Assembly: GCA_948567375.1 (NCBI GenBank)
Contig: OX419759.1
Coordinates: forward strand, 37,786,593-37,850,592
DNA length: 64,000 bases
Source: Lunularia cruciata
Taxonomy: Eukaryota; Streptophyta; Marchantiopsida; Lunulariales; Lunulariaceae
Reading direction: 5' to 3'
Shown one piece after another: positions 36,831 through 49,700 of the stretch (the stretch's first letter is position 1; each line of letters opens with the position of its first letter). The notes under the pieces were generated by a model that was given only the letters and a program-made list of their open reading frames with translations, did no database searches and had not been told where the DNA came from. A program made the position numbers and the translations under genes.

Positions 36831-37147
36831 ATTATTATTTTTTGGTTAAATATAGCATGAGAATGTACCATCATAAATAATAAATATGTGCTCTCACTTT
36901 ACTATTTGTAATTTTCTCTAGGTAGTAGGTATCTATTACTATGCAAAGTATTGACATGTGCAATGTAGATTGATACATTTTCACTGAGTAATGGTTTTTT
37001 CGATATATTGGTATATTGATAGTTTGACATACATAATTTTCATGTCATATTATAGATATAAATATAAAGAAATAAAGAAATATTTTATTCGGACTTAATA
37101 CATTCTACCTCGTAAGTTTTATTCTTATCGGCCTTTATATACAGTTC
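36831..37147. other. AT-rich spacer
   Basis: Low-complexity AT-rich sequence between an element relic and the plastid-derived fragment. Nothing recognised. Confidence 0.4.
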
Positions 37148-37306
37148 TTCCATTTTGGTTAATGACGCTGAAAAAGCTAGTGAAATAGATTTTCAAGAAG
37201 CGCAAGAAAGTTTTCAAAAAGCAAAAACGAATTTAGACGAAGCAGAAGGCAAAAAACAAGAAATTGAGACAAAATTGGTTTTTACAAGAGCTGAAGCAAG
37301 ACAAGA
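37148..37306 (+). pseudogene. atpE: Nuclear fragment of plastid atpE (ATP synthase epsilon C-terminus)
   Basis: The frame reads ILVNDAEKASEIDFQEAQESF, then KAKTNLDEAEGKKQEIETKL and FTRAEAR. This is the helical C-terminal hairpin of the chloroplast ATP synthase epsilon subunit. Only the last third of the roughly 135-residue protein is present. Homology ends near FTRAEAR, after which the frame runs on into unrelated sequence. The flanks show no other plastid gene (no adjacent atpB), so this is a short nuclear plastid-DNA insertion rather than plastid genome. The reading frame is still open, so the insertion may be fairly recent or small enough to have escaped damage. Confidence 0.8.
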
Positions 37307-38418
37307 TTTTAATGAATTTGTTTGCTTTAGCCATCCTTCTTGTTATCTTAAGGGTGTCGCTTCGTTGACCACAAGTGGCATGAAAATAATATCTGACAAA
37401 TACTTTCCCTTTGAGATTTTCCTTCGTTTTTGCCATAGAATCGAACAAAATTTCTTCCTATTTCTTCCGGTCGATATCCGTGTCTGGCTCGAACGTCTAA
37501 TTGTTCTTGGATGAACTCCAGTCAAATTGGCTAATTTTATCCGGGCTCGACAGTCTTATTTTATATTCTTGATTTCCTTTTCTTTTTGACGAACTCATAT
37601 CCAAACCGAAAATCTAACTTCGTACGGTTGTACCCCGAAGCCGACATTTCGGGCCGAACCCTCTATCCACCCGAAAATCTAATTTCTGTTTGAATTCCAG
37701 TCCGGACCGAAAGTTTAATCTCTTGTGCATCGGGCTTGAACTCTAGCCTGGGCCGACTTCTCCATCTAACTTGTTCTGTTTCTCGTTGAACTCTAGTCCG
37801 GCCACAATTTCGGGTAGAATTTCTCCTTCAACTTGAAAATCCAAATGCTTTTCGCTTCGAGCTGGTTTCCGGCCCAGAACTCTGTGGGTTCGAAATTTAT
37901 AGCTCCACCTATCCACTGAGCCCCAAGCCGGACATGTATGATCTGTTCTTCCTCAGCAAACCATGCGCTCAAAATAACATACTTATGTGATCAATCATCG
38001 TTCTCCGAATATCCAAGTGACTGTCAACTCGAAAGTCCTCAGTTACAGAAAGTTCCACTCCGTTTTTCGAGTTACCACGATGACCCATGTTCCTCGTGGA
38101 ATCGGATCTTTCAAGTACAGGGAATTCCATGAACATATTCTTGTTGTTTGTGAAATTAGGTGCCAATTACGACTTGCGCGCAACGTCAAGTTAAAAAGGG
38201 TACTGTTAATCTTTCTGCCAACTTTGGTCTTGTTAAGTTTAAATGCCAAAGCATTAAGTGTTAAGTCCATCTCTGCTGAATAAGCACCATAATTACTTTC
38301 ACAATGTCAGAAGTTTGCTCCTGCGGTGTAATGGTTTCGGTGTAATGCTTTTGGCTACAAATCCTACAAGATTATTTGAACTGCATTCATTCATTGTTCT
38401 CTTCATTCAGACTGTCAT

Positions 38419-38577
38419 TTGCTAGCTCTTGAACCTTCCATTTCCACGAGTAAAACTATCTCCCTTCTCCAAGCTAGAAACTTCCCCGGTTCATTCTTCT
38501 CCTCGTTACTTGCCAGCTCTTGAACCTCGCATCTCCAAGAGTAAAACTATCTCCCTCCTCCAGGCTAGAAACTTCCG
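38419..38577. repeat. Imperfect tandem duplication, 91-bp period
   Basis: The unit with TTGCTAGCTCTTGAACC, GAGTAAAACTATCTCCCT and CTAGAAACTTCC occurs twice, starting near 38419 and 38510. The copies share long blocks with scattered substitutions. Confidence 0.75.
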
Positions 38578-38878
38578 CGGGATGCGCGTTGATTGAGACA
38601 ACTTGGTTCAGCACGATTTGACTACAATGCAAGAAGTAATAATTAAAAGCATTAGTATCTGACTAAAGTCTGATAGTTTCGATACCAGCAGATATTTATA
38701 TAAATAAAAACGCTTGGTCAGATAGATGAGAGTAAATGGCGATCGCGTTGGATTTTCATGAAAGTCAGCGCCAAATTTTTGGGTTATCTAAGTAGGTCTA
38801 TAGTGAGCGTGGAATACACTAGTCAGCATATTCTGAAATACATCCTTAATCGATGCTTTTTCACGTTCGCTCGCAGTG

Positions 38879-38958
38879 TCGGAGATCCATCTTTTCGGCA
38901 AATATCTCCTAATGCCAGGTGACAACAAACCCATCACCTGAGACTATGGGATCTCCGA
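38879..38958. repeat. Nested hairpin
   Basis: The outer arms TCGGAGATCC (38879-38888) and GGATCTCCGA (38949-38958) are perfect reverse complements. Inside them AGGTGA (38917-38922) pairs with TCACCT (38934-38939). The function is unknown. Confidence 0.6.
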
Positions 38959-40127
38959 GATGGATCCAAGGATTTACCTTGATCATGATCATACCTGGTC
39001 GGCATTGCAGGGCTGAAGATGTGCATGGATCACAGAAGCGCCAATTCCTGTCTGCTACTACAAGTATCGGTTAGGGGCGATCCATTTGTTGCTGCCTACG
39101 TAGTGATTAGAGGCGATCCATTTGTTGCCAGCCCGCTGACTCTCCAGATTGATTCTTGCAATTAGAATCGCCTGTATGGGCAACAACTGCAATCGGGGCG
39201 AATTGACTATTGATAGGACTCGGGTAACTCCGCTGCCATCTCCTTAGAACAAGGGTCCACACCAATTTTCAACCAGTTCTCACCATTTACAGGTTTGTGG
39301 GCATTGGCTTCGGAACCTTCTTAGAAATTGAGCTGAGTTTGTGAATTTGGACACGAATCCACAGCCGGAGCTAGCTTTGAAGAACAAGTTATGTTCTTCA
39401 AATATAAAGTATAAGATAACGCGTTCTTTAATGGTGGGTCATTAAAACATAAAATTTAAGATTTACCATCAAACCAACGTTAGTAGTTGATTTAATATTT
39501 ACAATGTATCATATTTGCAGTAATTTGTTTATCTGCACATTTTGTAATTTCACTTTTGGGAATTGGTACCTCCTCATTTCAACCTTTATCCATCTCATAA
39601 AGACAACAAATAATCCAGACATTTTATAATTGTAATCTTTAAATTAATACCAGGTATAAAATAAAAAGATATTATAAATCCAATTTGTAATAGAAAAATA
39701 GATTGTAAGATAGAGCTTGCTTTAAAAAACAATGGTTTGATGTGTAAGTCTAAAAAAGTATTGTCTACTAACTATTATCCTAAAATAGATTAGAAATTTC
39801 TCTTTTTTTACCTTGAGTAATTCTTATTATATTAACATAATTTTAACCTTCATCGGTTGCTAGAATTGTATATTTTGTTTAATTGCTTAACAAGAATTTA
39901 AGATAAGCAATTATTCCTAGAATAAGAAATGTGTTTTAGATTCTTCATAGAATTTTGAGAAATATTCATAGAGATAAAAGGCTTTGTTATGAAATTTTAC
40001 TTTATAATTATAATTATCTATCACTTGTAAGATGATTTACACATTTTTTAAAATCAATATGACATTGTATAAAATTAGAAAAGTAAACCATCTATCAAGA
40101 ATGAGCATTTATTCCTCAAGTGTCACA

Positions 40128-40727
40128 ATATACTTATACTTGGTCAAAGATGATAAGGTGACAATGACGGATGTTGTGGTTATACTTGGTCAAAGATGAT
40201 AAGGTGACAATGACGAATGTTGTGGTTATAGACCTTACACTGGATACAGTTTTGGAAGGAATGATTACTCATACTCTTGGATAGGTGGTGAGTGGAGCAA
40301 CAACACTCAAGGTCTCCAAGTATGGGAGTATGCAATAAAGTCAACTCTTTGTTTCTCTAGCCTAGGAGTTATATGGAGCAATGGACGTGGCATTAGACAT
40401 ATTTGCCTGGGAGTGTGCAAGAGCTTATCATATTAGATGGAAGAGGTACCACTCTCACTCTCATATTTTGTAACATACTTTAGATAGTGTGTGTCCATTG
40501 CTCTACAAAGAGCATTGGCCCGGTGCAAACTATAGAAGAGCATTCACTCTAGGTGATGCTTCATTTGATGTTCAATCAATTTACAAACCTTACTACCTGC
40601 ATAGCTCAGATATCATAGGTACTGTAGGGCAGATTTCTCATATCAATACTAATGGGGCTAGTCCCATTTTACCCCCTTTTGTCTCTCGCTTGTCCAGCTT
40701 GATGGGGTCTTCCCATGCTTCAAGAGT
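40128..40727 (+). mobile_element. Third degenerate copy of the RT/nuclease element, 3' part
   Basis: Matches about 19990-20555 of the main element. It contains a TACTTGGTC-AAGATGAT block duplicated with 46-bp period (40141 and 40187), CTCCAAGTATGGG, a GGAGTTATATGGAGCAATGGAC block and CATTGCTCTACAAAGAGCATTGG. It then has TAGGTGATGCTTC, CATAGCTCAGATATCATAGG and the tail with TTGATGGGGTCTTCCCATGC. The second tail stem is intact and the first is lost. Frames are open only in short pieces. Confidence 0.75.
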
Positions 40728-42409
40728 ATAGCTTCTGCCTATGTCTGGATATAGGTAATGAACACTGAAATTCTGACTAAATTTGCAGATACTAACCACT
40801 GAACTAGCTCTACCGGTTAGTTGTCCCTTGTTTGTTTTTCGTCGGTCGTAAAAAGGATGAAGTTAGAGCAAAGTAAACATTCTAAAGAATATCGATCTTG
40901 CGAAAAGTGTCATCATTAAGTTGGAAAGTAAGTTTTAAGACAACACATGTAGGTATAGAATTACATTAATCATTGGATTATATAGAGCTAGCAAGGTTTT
41001 AGTGTCTGTGCCAGGATGCGTTCCAAAACTAGATTAATATTGACAAAGTAGATAAAGGTCATATTAGATTATCAAAACTTGACAAAACTGTACTTTTGGT
41101 AGAGTCTATCCGACTTGAGTGTGAAGGGGTATTCTAGGAGCTTGTACGGGCGTAGGAATCAGCATGTTTGAGGTTTGTAAGGAAGCACGCTGGAAGTATT
41201 GAAATCTATCCTGGTTTCTTTAAAACAAGCTTCTAAAGACATACTTGGGAAGAATGAGAGAAAGAACCCGCCAAGAGATTTAGAATATCTCCGATGCCTT
41301 TCAGTGATCAGGGGGCAATTGCAGAATATAGAACTGAAGGTAGGACAAGTTCTCACATGCTTGCCATTCAAAGGCGTTCAGAGTGTCTAGTTATGCAGCA
41401 TCCTTATGCTCTGTTTTTCACAGAAGAGGATACTCGTTCTCAGCGTTTATGACGGGCCAATGTCGGTGCCTAAGTGAGAGCTTTCTGGCTACGAAATGTA
41501 CCCTACCCTACAGTTCTACCACCGCCTGAAAAAATCGTGTATTTCATTAAAGACTGGAATCCAAACCATCGTGCTCTCCCATTTACAGTCGCATTAGTGT
41601 CTTCAGAGCTAGAACCCTCAGGTCACGTTCGTAAAACGAATGTTCACCTGCTTTGAGCCAAGGAAGGTGAATCCTTGTCATTGTTACGTTGCAGAACTGA
41701 GGGAACCATTCATACTCGACTCGTTCTATCTAATGCTGGCTTACAGAGAGTTGAAAGGAAAGGATGAGCCTATCCGGATAATCCATATAGTAGGAAGTGA
41801 CAAAGCTATACAGGTTAACAACGTGGCGAGTTACAACCTTCACGTATAATTAAGTGAAGGTTGTAATTCTCCTCTCCACGATTCGAGATGGTTCAGAATC
41901 CAAGGCAAGTAGCTCTATTACGTTTGATCATGAAATTTGCTGCGCTCTTAAAGTAGAAGTTAACTACCCAGAGAAAGTCCGTCGAATGGTTTATTTAATT
42001 TCTGGGTTGAGTGCTGTAACTGATCAAGTGAACGAGCACACGGCTTTCAGAACGAGCACACGGCTTGAACAATTACCATGTTGGCACAAAAAATTTGACA
42101 AGACATTATACAAATGGTGCATGCCGTCTCCGTTTACTTCGCTCCGTCTTTGAAAGTCACTTTACTGCTATCATTCAACTCTTCAAATGTGAATCTCATT
42201 TTCTTTCCGTTCTCCCTTCATCCAACTAAATGCTTCTAAGATGCGTCGCACATTCCCTGTCTACTACGGACTTCTTGCCTTTACATGCCCTGCTGGACCG
42301 AATGGTCGCATTCACTCCCCTTCCTACTGTTAACCAGTCGTCAATCTAAGGGTCTCCGCTGAGCTACCCTCCACAAAAAGTTTAACTTGAAGTTACTGAC
42401 TCAAAGACG
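40728..42409. other. Upstream of LESV stop: unidentified coding-like pieces
   Basis: Several plus-strand pieces have protein-like composition but no recognised family: 41474-41656 (YFIKDWNPNHRALPFTVALV), 41640-41849 (SFYLMLAYRELKGKDEPIRI) and 41854-42153 (TFDHEICCALKVEVNYPEKV then MVYLISGLSAVTDQVNEH). They lie in different frames and the first is preceded at once by a stop, so this may be a decayed gene of unknown type. A perfect 13-bp hairpin (41831-41843 with 41854-41866) separates the last two. Confidence 0.3.
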
Positions 42410-44960
42410 TTACAGCTGCCGTCTCTTTCTCTCACCAACGCGACGAAGCTCACCAGAATTGTCATAGCATTCCCTAAACCCAAAATGTGGTCTACTGTTG
42501 TACCAAGTATTCTCCTCCTCGTGCGTATCCCAGTGTTCTCCACTACTGCTCATGCCATATTTGTGGACCCAGCCACTTCCATTATGTCCCTCCCCCCAAG
42601 TTCTATTCCACTTCTCCCCGCTGCTACCTTGCCACCATGTTTCTCCCTGTTTGACTCCTTGACCACTTGAATCGAAATGTTCGTCCCATTTATCACCCCA
42701 CTTCGTCCAGCTACCACTTTCTTCTTGCCTCTCAGCCCATTTGTCGGTGTACTTCATCGTACCACCTTGGCCATCATAAGTTTCACCCCATCTGCACGTC
42801 AAGGGACCCGAAACACTTAGCACCCATGTTTACTCGTGAGAGTTATGAACTAAAAACAATAACCTGATCCCATGTAGCAGTCTCCTTTTTTACTTCGTTC
42901 TCTCCTCTCCGGAAAGTTGCAATTCATGATCCGTGACATGTGCCAAGTTTACAATAGCAAGTCATCAGCACTTTTACCTTTCATGCCAAGCATGGGCGTG
43001 ACCTGGTTCCAAAGGCGTAGCTGGGTCGATTTGACTCCATTTATCAGCCCATTTTTCAGCACGTCCAGATGCATCATAGTGCTCATACCACTTCTCATGC
43101 CATTGGCCACCTATTCCATCCTGTGCCCACTTGTCGGCTGTCTTCTCAATATGCTGCAATCCATTACTCAAGTCCTGGAAATTCACAGAACTGGCTAATC
43201 AGGCCACATCCGAAAAATCACATTTTCCATTTCATTTCAGCAAGTCCGACAATCAGGTTATGCCGGATTCAAGAAAAAGATCCAGAAGTACTTACGAAGA
43301 TTAACACCATCCTTATGATGTTTGATAAACCTGCAACTGGCATCTTTCGTTTGCAAAGCTTATACATGGTAGTAATATGTCCAATCATTCAAGATTGTGT
43401 AAATTGTGATGTTCAACATACCTGCCACATTGCTTCCTTCCAAAACTCATGCCAAACCCTTCCAAAAGAATCACGTCCCGACTTCTCTGCACCCAGTTCC
43501 TTGTAATCAAAGGCATCAGACGCTTCCCAGAATTTCTCTTCCCACTCTGTGACCTGGTCTGCACTGACACCTCTGATTACGGTCCAATTGCAAACGATCC
43601 CCTTCTCTCTGAGCTCCACTCCAGTTTCTTGCCACCACCTAGACCCATCTTCGTGAACCCCACTTGTTGAGCTCTCATTGCCTCTTTGTTTCTCATTCAC
43701 CGCCGACGCCGTTTGAGTATCAGCTTCAGGCATTCTTATTAGGGGTGCCACTGTCGGCTCTTGCTCAGTCTCTGCTAAACTCTCCTTCTCAATCTCCAGA
43801 AGAGATTGAAAGGGAGGAAGAGACGGCATGGCCCTGCTCTGAAACACAAGAGGGAAATCTTCATTTTCTTTTCCTTCAACATCTGCCCATGGCAGTGCCG
43901 ATCTCGGTCCATCCTTTTTCACTTGCTTCAATTCGGGACCTGCCGGTTGAAATGCTTGCCGTGGTGTTATACTTTCAGCACCAAGAGGTTCGGGGACCCA
44001 TGACCAAAAATCTGGACCTGGAGTACTTTCAAAAGTTGAATTCGTAGCTGGAGTGAACCCAGGGGTCCCAGCTTCCATAGGAAAAAACCAAAATTTTAGA
44101 ATGGATGTTTACCCTTCGCTTATATCGAGATGATCAGAGACAAAATAGCTTCACCTTCTCAATATTCAATCAGCGTTGAATCATTTGCTTTGCAGGTGGC
44201 AAAGCATCTAGATTTCCTACCATAAACGTACTTACCCAAACAGACCTTTCTTCTGTGCTAGTTAATATCCAGATTCAAGGACCATAACACTATCAAGATT
44301 AACAAGGCAGTAAAGCTTGATCCACATACCATCTCCTCCTCTGGTCCAGCTCAATTGCGGACGCCGCACCTCCACAGCTGAAACTGGCACGACTTTACTC
44401 CCGGACGAGGATTGAATGGGCAGTCGAAAAGCATTTCCAGGCACTCCTGAATCATTCCGAGAAGTAGCCGGGTACTGCGCCAGAAATGCATTAGCAGCCG
44501 CAAGAGCTGCAGCAGCACGGTCTACAATTTGCCTCCTCTGTATCCTATCCCTTTCTTCAGCTGGAGCCTCCAAAATCTTCTGAAAATTCTTTTCACGGGC
44601 CCCCCAATCCTCCGCTTTACTCTCAACTGCACTACTACTGGTATCGGAGAAGTTGCTTCCACCCTGACCATCAGCGTGCCTCCTCCGTTGAGCGCGCTCC
44701 CACATTCTAAGAAAAGAGCTCCCGGCATTTTCGGTCCGATCCTCGGCCTGCTCCTGCGATGCCAAGGAAGCTCTAGTCTCTGCCCGCGCTGAAATCCACA
44801 AGGCGGATTTTGCCCCCCATTTCGGCGTCGAGCATAGACTCGGCCGATAACGCATCACTCGTAATCCTCCTCCACCACCGCCAATTGAAACCCTGGACGT
44901 CGAAAACCCGGTCCATAATCCCCCTTGCAGAACAGGGAAGGAACACGGCAAGAGCGCCAT
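42410..44960 (-). CDS. LESV: LIKE EARLY STARVATION (LESV), plastid starch-matrix protein, four exons
   Basis: Exons 44960-44330, 44071-43422, 43174-42978 and 42791-42410 have GT-AG borders and sum to 1860 bp in frame (619 aa). LESV and its paralogue ESV1 are Trp-rich glucan-binding proteins of the plastid stroma that promote ordering of amylopectin into the starch granule. The N-terminus is transit-peptide-like (Ser/Arg/Gly-rich, few acids). ERDRIQRRQIVDRAAAAL and TPGPDFWSW are LESV-type blocks absent from ESV1. The C-terminal half is the shared Trp-rich repeat region: CNWTVIRGVSADQVTEWEEK, KTADKWAQ, HEKWYEHYD, KWADKW, TDKWAER, KWGDKWDEHF, WNRTWGEGHNGSGWVHKYG and SSSGEHWDTH. The protein is slightly longer than I recall for Arabidopsis LESV. 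Confidence 0.93.
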
Positions 44961-46740
44961 CGCTAACCACGACCGCCGTCAATGCTGTCGCTCTCCTTGC
45001 GACGATTGCCGACTAGCGTTCCTTCACTCACTCATTCATGACTCAATTCATATCTCGAAGCCTTCCATCGTGTAAATCTCCTGCATACATTCTGCTGCAG
45101 CAGTGACAACAACAACTGCATAGGAGGACCTGTCCATCCAAATTTGCCACCTGTTGTACTTCTTCTTCTAATTCTTCCTCTTCTACAGTAACTGCTCCGT
45201 CGTCGAACCTGCCACTCCTCTGTCGAATTCAAACCGACCGCCATATCCTCAAACTTCTTCTTCCTTGTCCTGTCTCGTGTGCCGCCTGATGTGATGATAT
45301 TTGCAGCCACAGACGAGGAAATTCTGATCGAACGCAGAGCGAGGTCTTGAGCTGCTGCCAGCGCAGCAAAGCCACGCGTCGTCGTCATGACGGTCACAAA
45401 TTCTTATTTGTGAACTTCTCCCGAACACCTTACCCTTGAAAACGTTGCCCACCTTCCTCCACCTCTACCTCTACCTCCACATCCGCATCCACGTCCACCT
45501 CCAGTTTGGTGGCCAACTGGGACCGACTTGTTTATCTGGACCTGAAACCTCTAATTTCGCGGAGTGCGGCTCCTCTCTAAGAATAGCGCGGCGGTGCGCC
45601 GCACAGGACTCTACTCTTGAAAGATCAGAGCGGCGAGGAGTTCAGGAAGGTCTCGGTAGAAGAGTGATCGATTGGCGATGGATGATTGTGTCCTCCAGAA
45701 TTCCAGTTCCTTGTAAAATGCAGGCGAGCATTACAGAGAGCTTCAGTTCTCATCGCAGCCATCACCTAGCCCACTTGTAACATAGTGGGACTAGTCTTTA
45801 CTTCATAATCTATATGTTTATGAACATTTGAATTTCAGACAGTTACAGACCCATTACTAACATACAAGTTAGACGGTTCAATGTAATTTTATCTAATCAA
45901 GCATCAGGGCTGTACTATTGGAAGACACTGAACAGTATGTAAGGAACCTATATGAACTAAAAGGGGAAGTTCAACCGTATTATGTAAACTAAAATCAGCT
46001 TGTTCGGAACACCCACTGCCTAATTTGACTTTAACGTCGCATCTGATAGTAAAGTATAGTCACCGACTTCCCTTTCAGAATAATACTATACAAAGGTGAA
46101 AACAATCGCATTGGAAATCGGTGGAGAATATTGGCAAATCATAACATACCAATGAAGCAATTCGTTCCTCAAACCTGTAAAATCAAGTTTCAATGCAAAA
46201 GGTAACCTCGAGAGAAGTTCCCCTTGGTCTTTACTTCTTTTAGATTCCTCAACCGTGAAATAAACGTTTTAACCTTGGCTAATGTGGTTCATACATTTAG
46301 CACCTGATCAGAATTTGCAGGACCTAGAGCTGATGTCTGGATCGGAATTCTTCTACGTTAAAGACATACCATAGATCTGACTCCTACCTAGCTATCTAAG
46401 ATTGTTAGCGATCCCCGACCTCCTCTGATTGTTGAAAATCAAGATTCACACATGCTCATGAACAATCTCCAACAAGGGTTTTGCCGAAGAAGTAAGAAGC
46501 ACATTTGAAAGATCTCTGAGGAGTTTCACTGAGGGATTTCACCGAGAAAGCTTGTATATATAGTGCCAACGATTTGAAGGAGGTCCTCAAATGAAAACTC
46601 ATGAATCGTAGTGGTGAACTATTTGGAGCAGACTACATGGTCAAGAAACACTGTTTGTCCGTTTCCTCGACGTTCCGAATGACCAAATAGTTCCTTCATG
46701 CGGAAGCGGAACAATTCCGCACCGCAGGAGTAGAAATGAG
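44961..46740. other. Between LESV and the NPF transporter
   Basis: The 5' region of LESV (44961 to about 45500) includes a pyrimidine-rich run of CCTCTAC/CCTCCAC units at about 45453-45510, a possible promoter or leader microrepeat. A 121-codon minus-strand frame at 45032-45397 would lie upstream of the LESV start, but its composition is not convincing. From about 45780 to 46740 I see only noncoding sequence, including the 3' side of the transporter gene. Confidence 0.4.
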
Positions 46741-49700
46741 TTAATGGAAATTTTGCTCCTTCTGGAGTTCGATGTCCTTCTTCTCGCCCACCATCTCGTC
46801 AGTATTCTTGTATACATACCAATGTGCAATTCCTAGAAAGATGAGAAAGTTAACCCCACAGAGAATGCTGAGAAACCAATAGAATTTGTCTAAACTCCCG
46901 ACGTTGATGTTATCTTGGAGCCATCCGTCGTAGGTGTCGGTTTTGGTGGCTGCTTGGATGGAGCTCACGAGAATAGAGCTGGCAAAGCTGCCAACTCCAA
47001 GGGCAGCACCCAAAAATGCATTGCTCATACTCCGGATGCTGTTTGGTGCTTCCTCGTAGAAGAATTCGAGCTGACCCACGATCATCAAGCTGTCAGCAAT
47101 CCCGACGATAGCGTGCTGTGGAACTAACCAAAATGCACTGAACTCCATGTATTCCCCCGGATTTTGGTTGACGTGACCATGAGTGATGGCATAGTCTCTG
47201 CGCTTCTTCTCAACTAGAGCTCCAGCCAGCATGGCAAAGGTACTCAGGAACAATCCAACTCCGATTCTTTGCAAGTAAGTCAGCCCCTTGGGTTGACCAG
47301 TGAATCGCCTTAGGCTGGGAATGATAATGAGATCATAAAATGGCAAAAAGACAACGAGTGCCAACATCGAGAATGCAGCCATACTTGGTGCAGGAATCTC
47401 CATGTGTAAAGACCCAATATGCACTCGTTTGTCCATGGTGATAGCTTGGAGGATGGCGAATGTGCCTGACTGAACGAGAACAAGTGCCATTACAACAGCA
47501 GATGCCCACACTGGAGTCATTCTTATGAGGATTTTCAGTTCCTCCACCTGGTGTACACTCCTGAGCCTCCAGGGGTTGAACTTCCCTTTTGCCTCCATAG
47601 TAAGGTGATCCTTGTCGTCTATTATCGCACCTCTGTCCAAAAACCTGAACCGCAGCACCAAAGATTGGCTCCCAATTAATTACAGGAATTTATTTACACA
47701 TAGGCCAAATTAACCTCGAACTGTTCTATTTTAGCTAAACTAATTCTCTTCTACCGGGATGCCGAAATTCCTGCTCATCCTGTTTCTCTAGAGATGAATT
47801 GCATGCACAGAATCATAGGCTATTCTAAAAGTTTCTGCAATTATGAGAGCTTATGTTTCAGAGCTTTATTGTGGGTAAGCTCAAAGACGAACGATGAAGC
47901 AGAGAGCACACCTGAAGTTTTCTGTGTGGAGGATCTTCTCATCTTCCATAACTTTTAAGGCTCTCTTATCTGACGCCCCCTCGTACAACACCGAACTTTG
48001 GTTCAAAGAAAGACGTCTCTTCCGCGTAGCAGCTGTCATTACCTGAATGAGACTAGTGCATGCGGTGCCTCCTGGAGGCAAGCGTTTGTAGATTGGAGTA
48101 CCAGCCATGAACACGAAGGTACCCAGTCCCATAACAACCGCGCAGAAACCAAACCCGTAACCAAACCCAAATTGGACCTCGATATAAACCACTAAAGTGT
48201 AAGAGAGCAGAATTGAGAACCCAACAACGCTATAGTACCAGTTGAAGAAATGAAGAATCTGTTTCGTATGGTTCGGGTTACCTTCCTCGAACTGATCAGC
48301 ACCAAAAGGAGCAGTACAAGGTCTGATAGCTCCAGATCCTATGCACTGTACAAACAGTGACAGGTACAGCACAGCCATTTGCATTGAGTTCGGTTGCTCG
48401 CACTTCCCTGTGGACCTCTCCAGCTGTGTGCACGGGGTTGGTCGCAGGCGGTCATCGATAGCTGCATATGTGATGATCAAAAGCCCCTGCATTTCCAGAT
48501 GTTGATGTTAATCTCCCGATTGCCATTTTCAAGTGGTCAAATTCTTCTAAGAACTCAGTCCTTGGCTGTTCCGCTATCCTACTTGTCAAACAATTTGATG
48601 TGCCTTTTCTTGACCCGACCCAGCTGGTACCACTTTTTATGTATTGTGCAAGTAAAGATTCGGATCGGTAAGGGCCGACGCATTTACCATTACAAAGGAT
48701 CGGATAAAATGCTGCTTATGAGTTAGTATTTTTCTACATCTGTAGGTTGACTGCTTACCACCGTGTAGATGATGGTTCCAGCCGCAGTCACCAGATACCG
48801 GCCGAAATACGCATCAGCAAGAATTGCTCCAATCAATGGAGTCAAGCACGTTGCACCGAAGAAATTGGTGACCATGTTGGCCGCTGGAGCAGTCGCCAAG
48901 TTCATCTTGAAGAGGAGGTAGGTGAACAAGTTTATTAGCAAGCCATATGCTCCCAGTCGCTCTCCGAATTCGGCGACTGTTTTTTGTTGGTAGAAACAGG
49001 TGAAAACAAGTGAGTAGGGTATTTAATCTACGCATACGAAATTTTTAGTACGCTCGAGCCGCTCAAATCCAAAACCAAAGTAAACTTATTAACTTGCTGT
49101 GCGTACGTATCATGATCTTTAGTTTTCACTTCCAGTCACATGCTTTCCTCCTACTTTTGTACTGTGAACGTTAACGCCATGCAGTTATTTTACTAATTAG
49201 ACATATGTTGAATTTCCACTGAAGAGAGTGGGCCGTTTACTCACCAAAAATGAAAGGAGCGGATTTCCATCCTAGGCCCACGGCAAGCCCCTTCTTGAAT
49301 TTGGCTTTCTTCCCTGTAGGTCCCAGATCAGTAGTCCAGTCCATAGAGATTCCCTTGATGGATGGGTTCTGTTCTTTGTAGACAATCGCCTTCTCTGAGT
49401 ACTGATAACCCACCGTTGTAGTATCTTGATCATCTGTACATGCGTTGCTTCCTGGTCTCTCGTCCTCATTCGGTGTGGGTGCGTACCTTGGAGCGTTCAC
49501 CTGGCAGCTACGAGATTAAAATTTGAGAGAAGACATATCACGTTTGAGCAGACAATGGTCACCATTTGAGACATCCATCTTTCAGATAACGCTCTACTGC
49601 TCTCCAGAAGTTTCACGTCATGAAGTACTCTTCCTTGACAGGAGCATACCCTTTCTGTCCCTCAGACTTTTCATAGTGACACTGTCCTAGAAGACATCCT

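Larger units (their letters stand above)
37307..40127. other. Gene-poor region with diverged short repeats
   Basis: No gene recognised. At 37480-37930 a phrase like GAACTCTAGTCCGG(CC) with CGAAAATCTAA recurs at irregular spacing of 70-110 bp, an old low-copy repeat. A 91-bp-period imperfect duplication lies at 38419-38577, a nested hairpin at 38879-38958 and a short direct repeat (GGCGATCCATTTGTTGC) near 39078 and 39113. The stretch 39400-40127 is AT-rich. Confidence 0.45.

Noticed and set aside
45032-45397. 121-codon minus-strand frame upstream of LESV
   Set aside because: Arg/Ser-rich without a domain; might be an upstream ORF only if transcription starts above 45400, for which there is no evidence.
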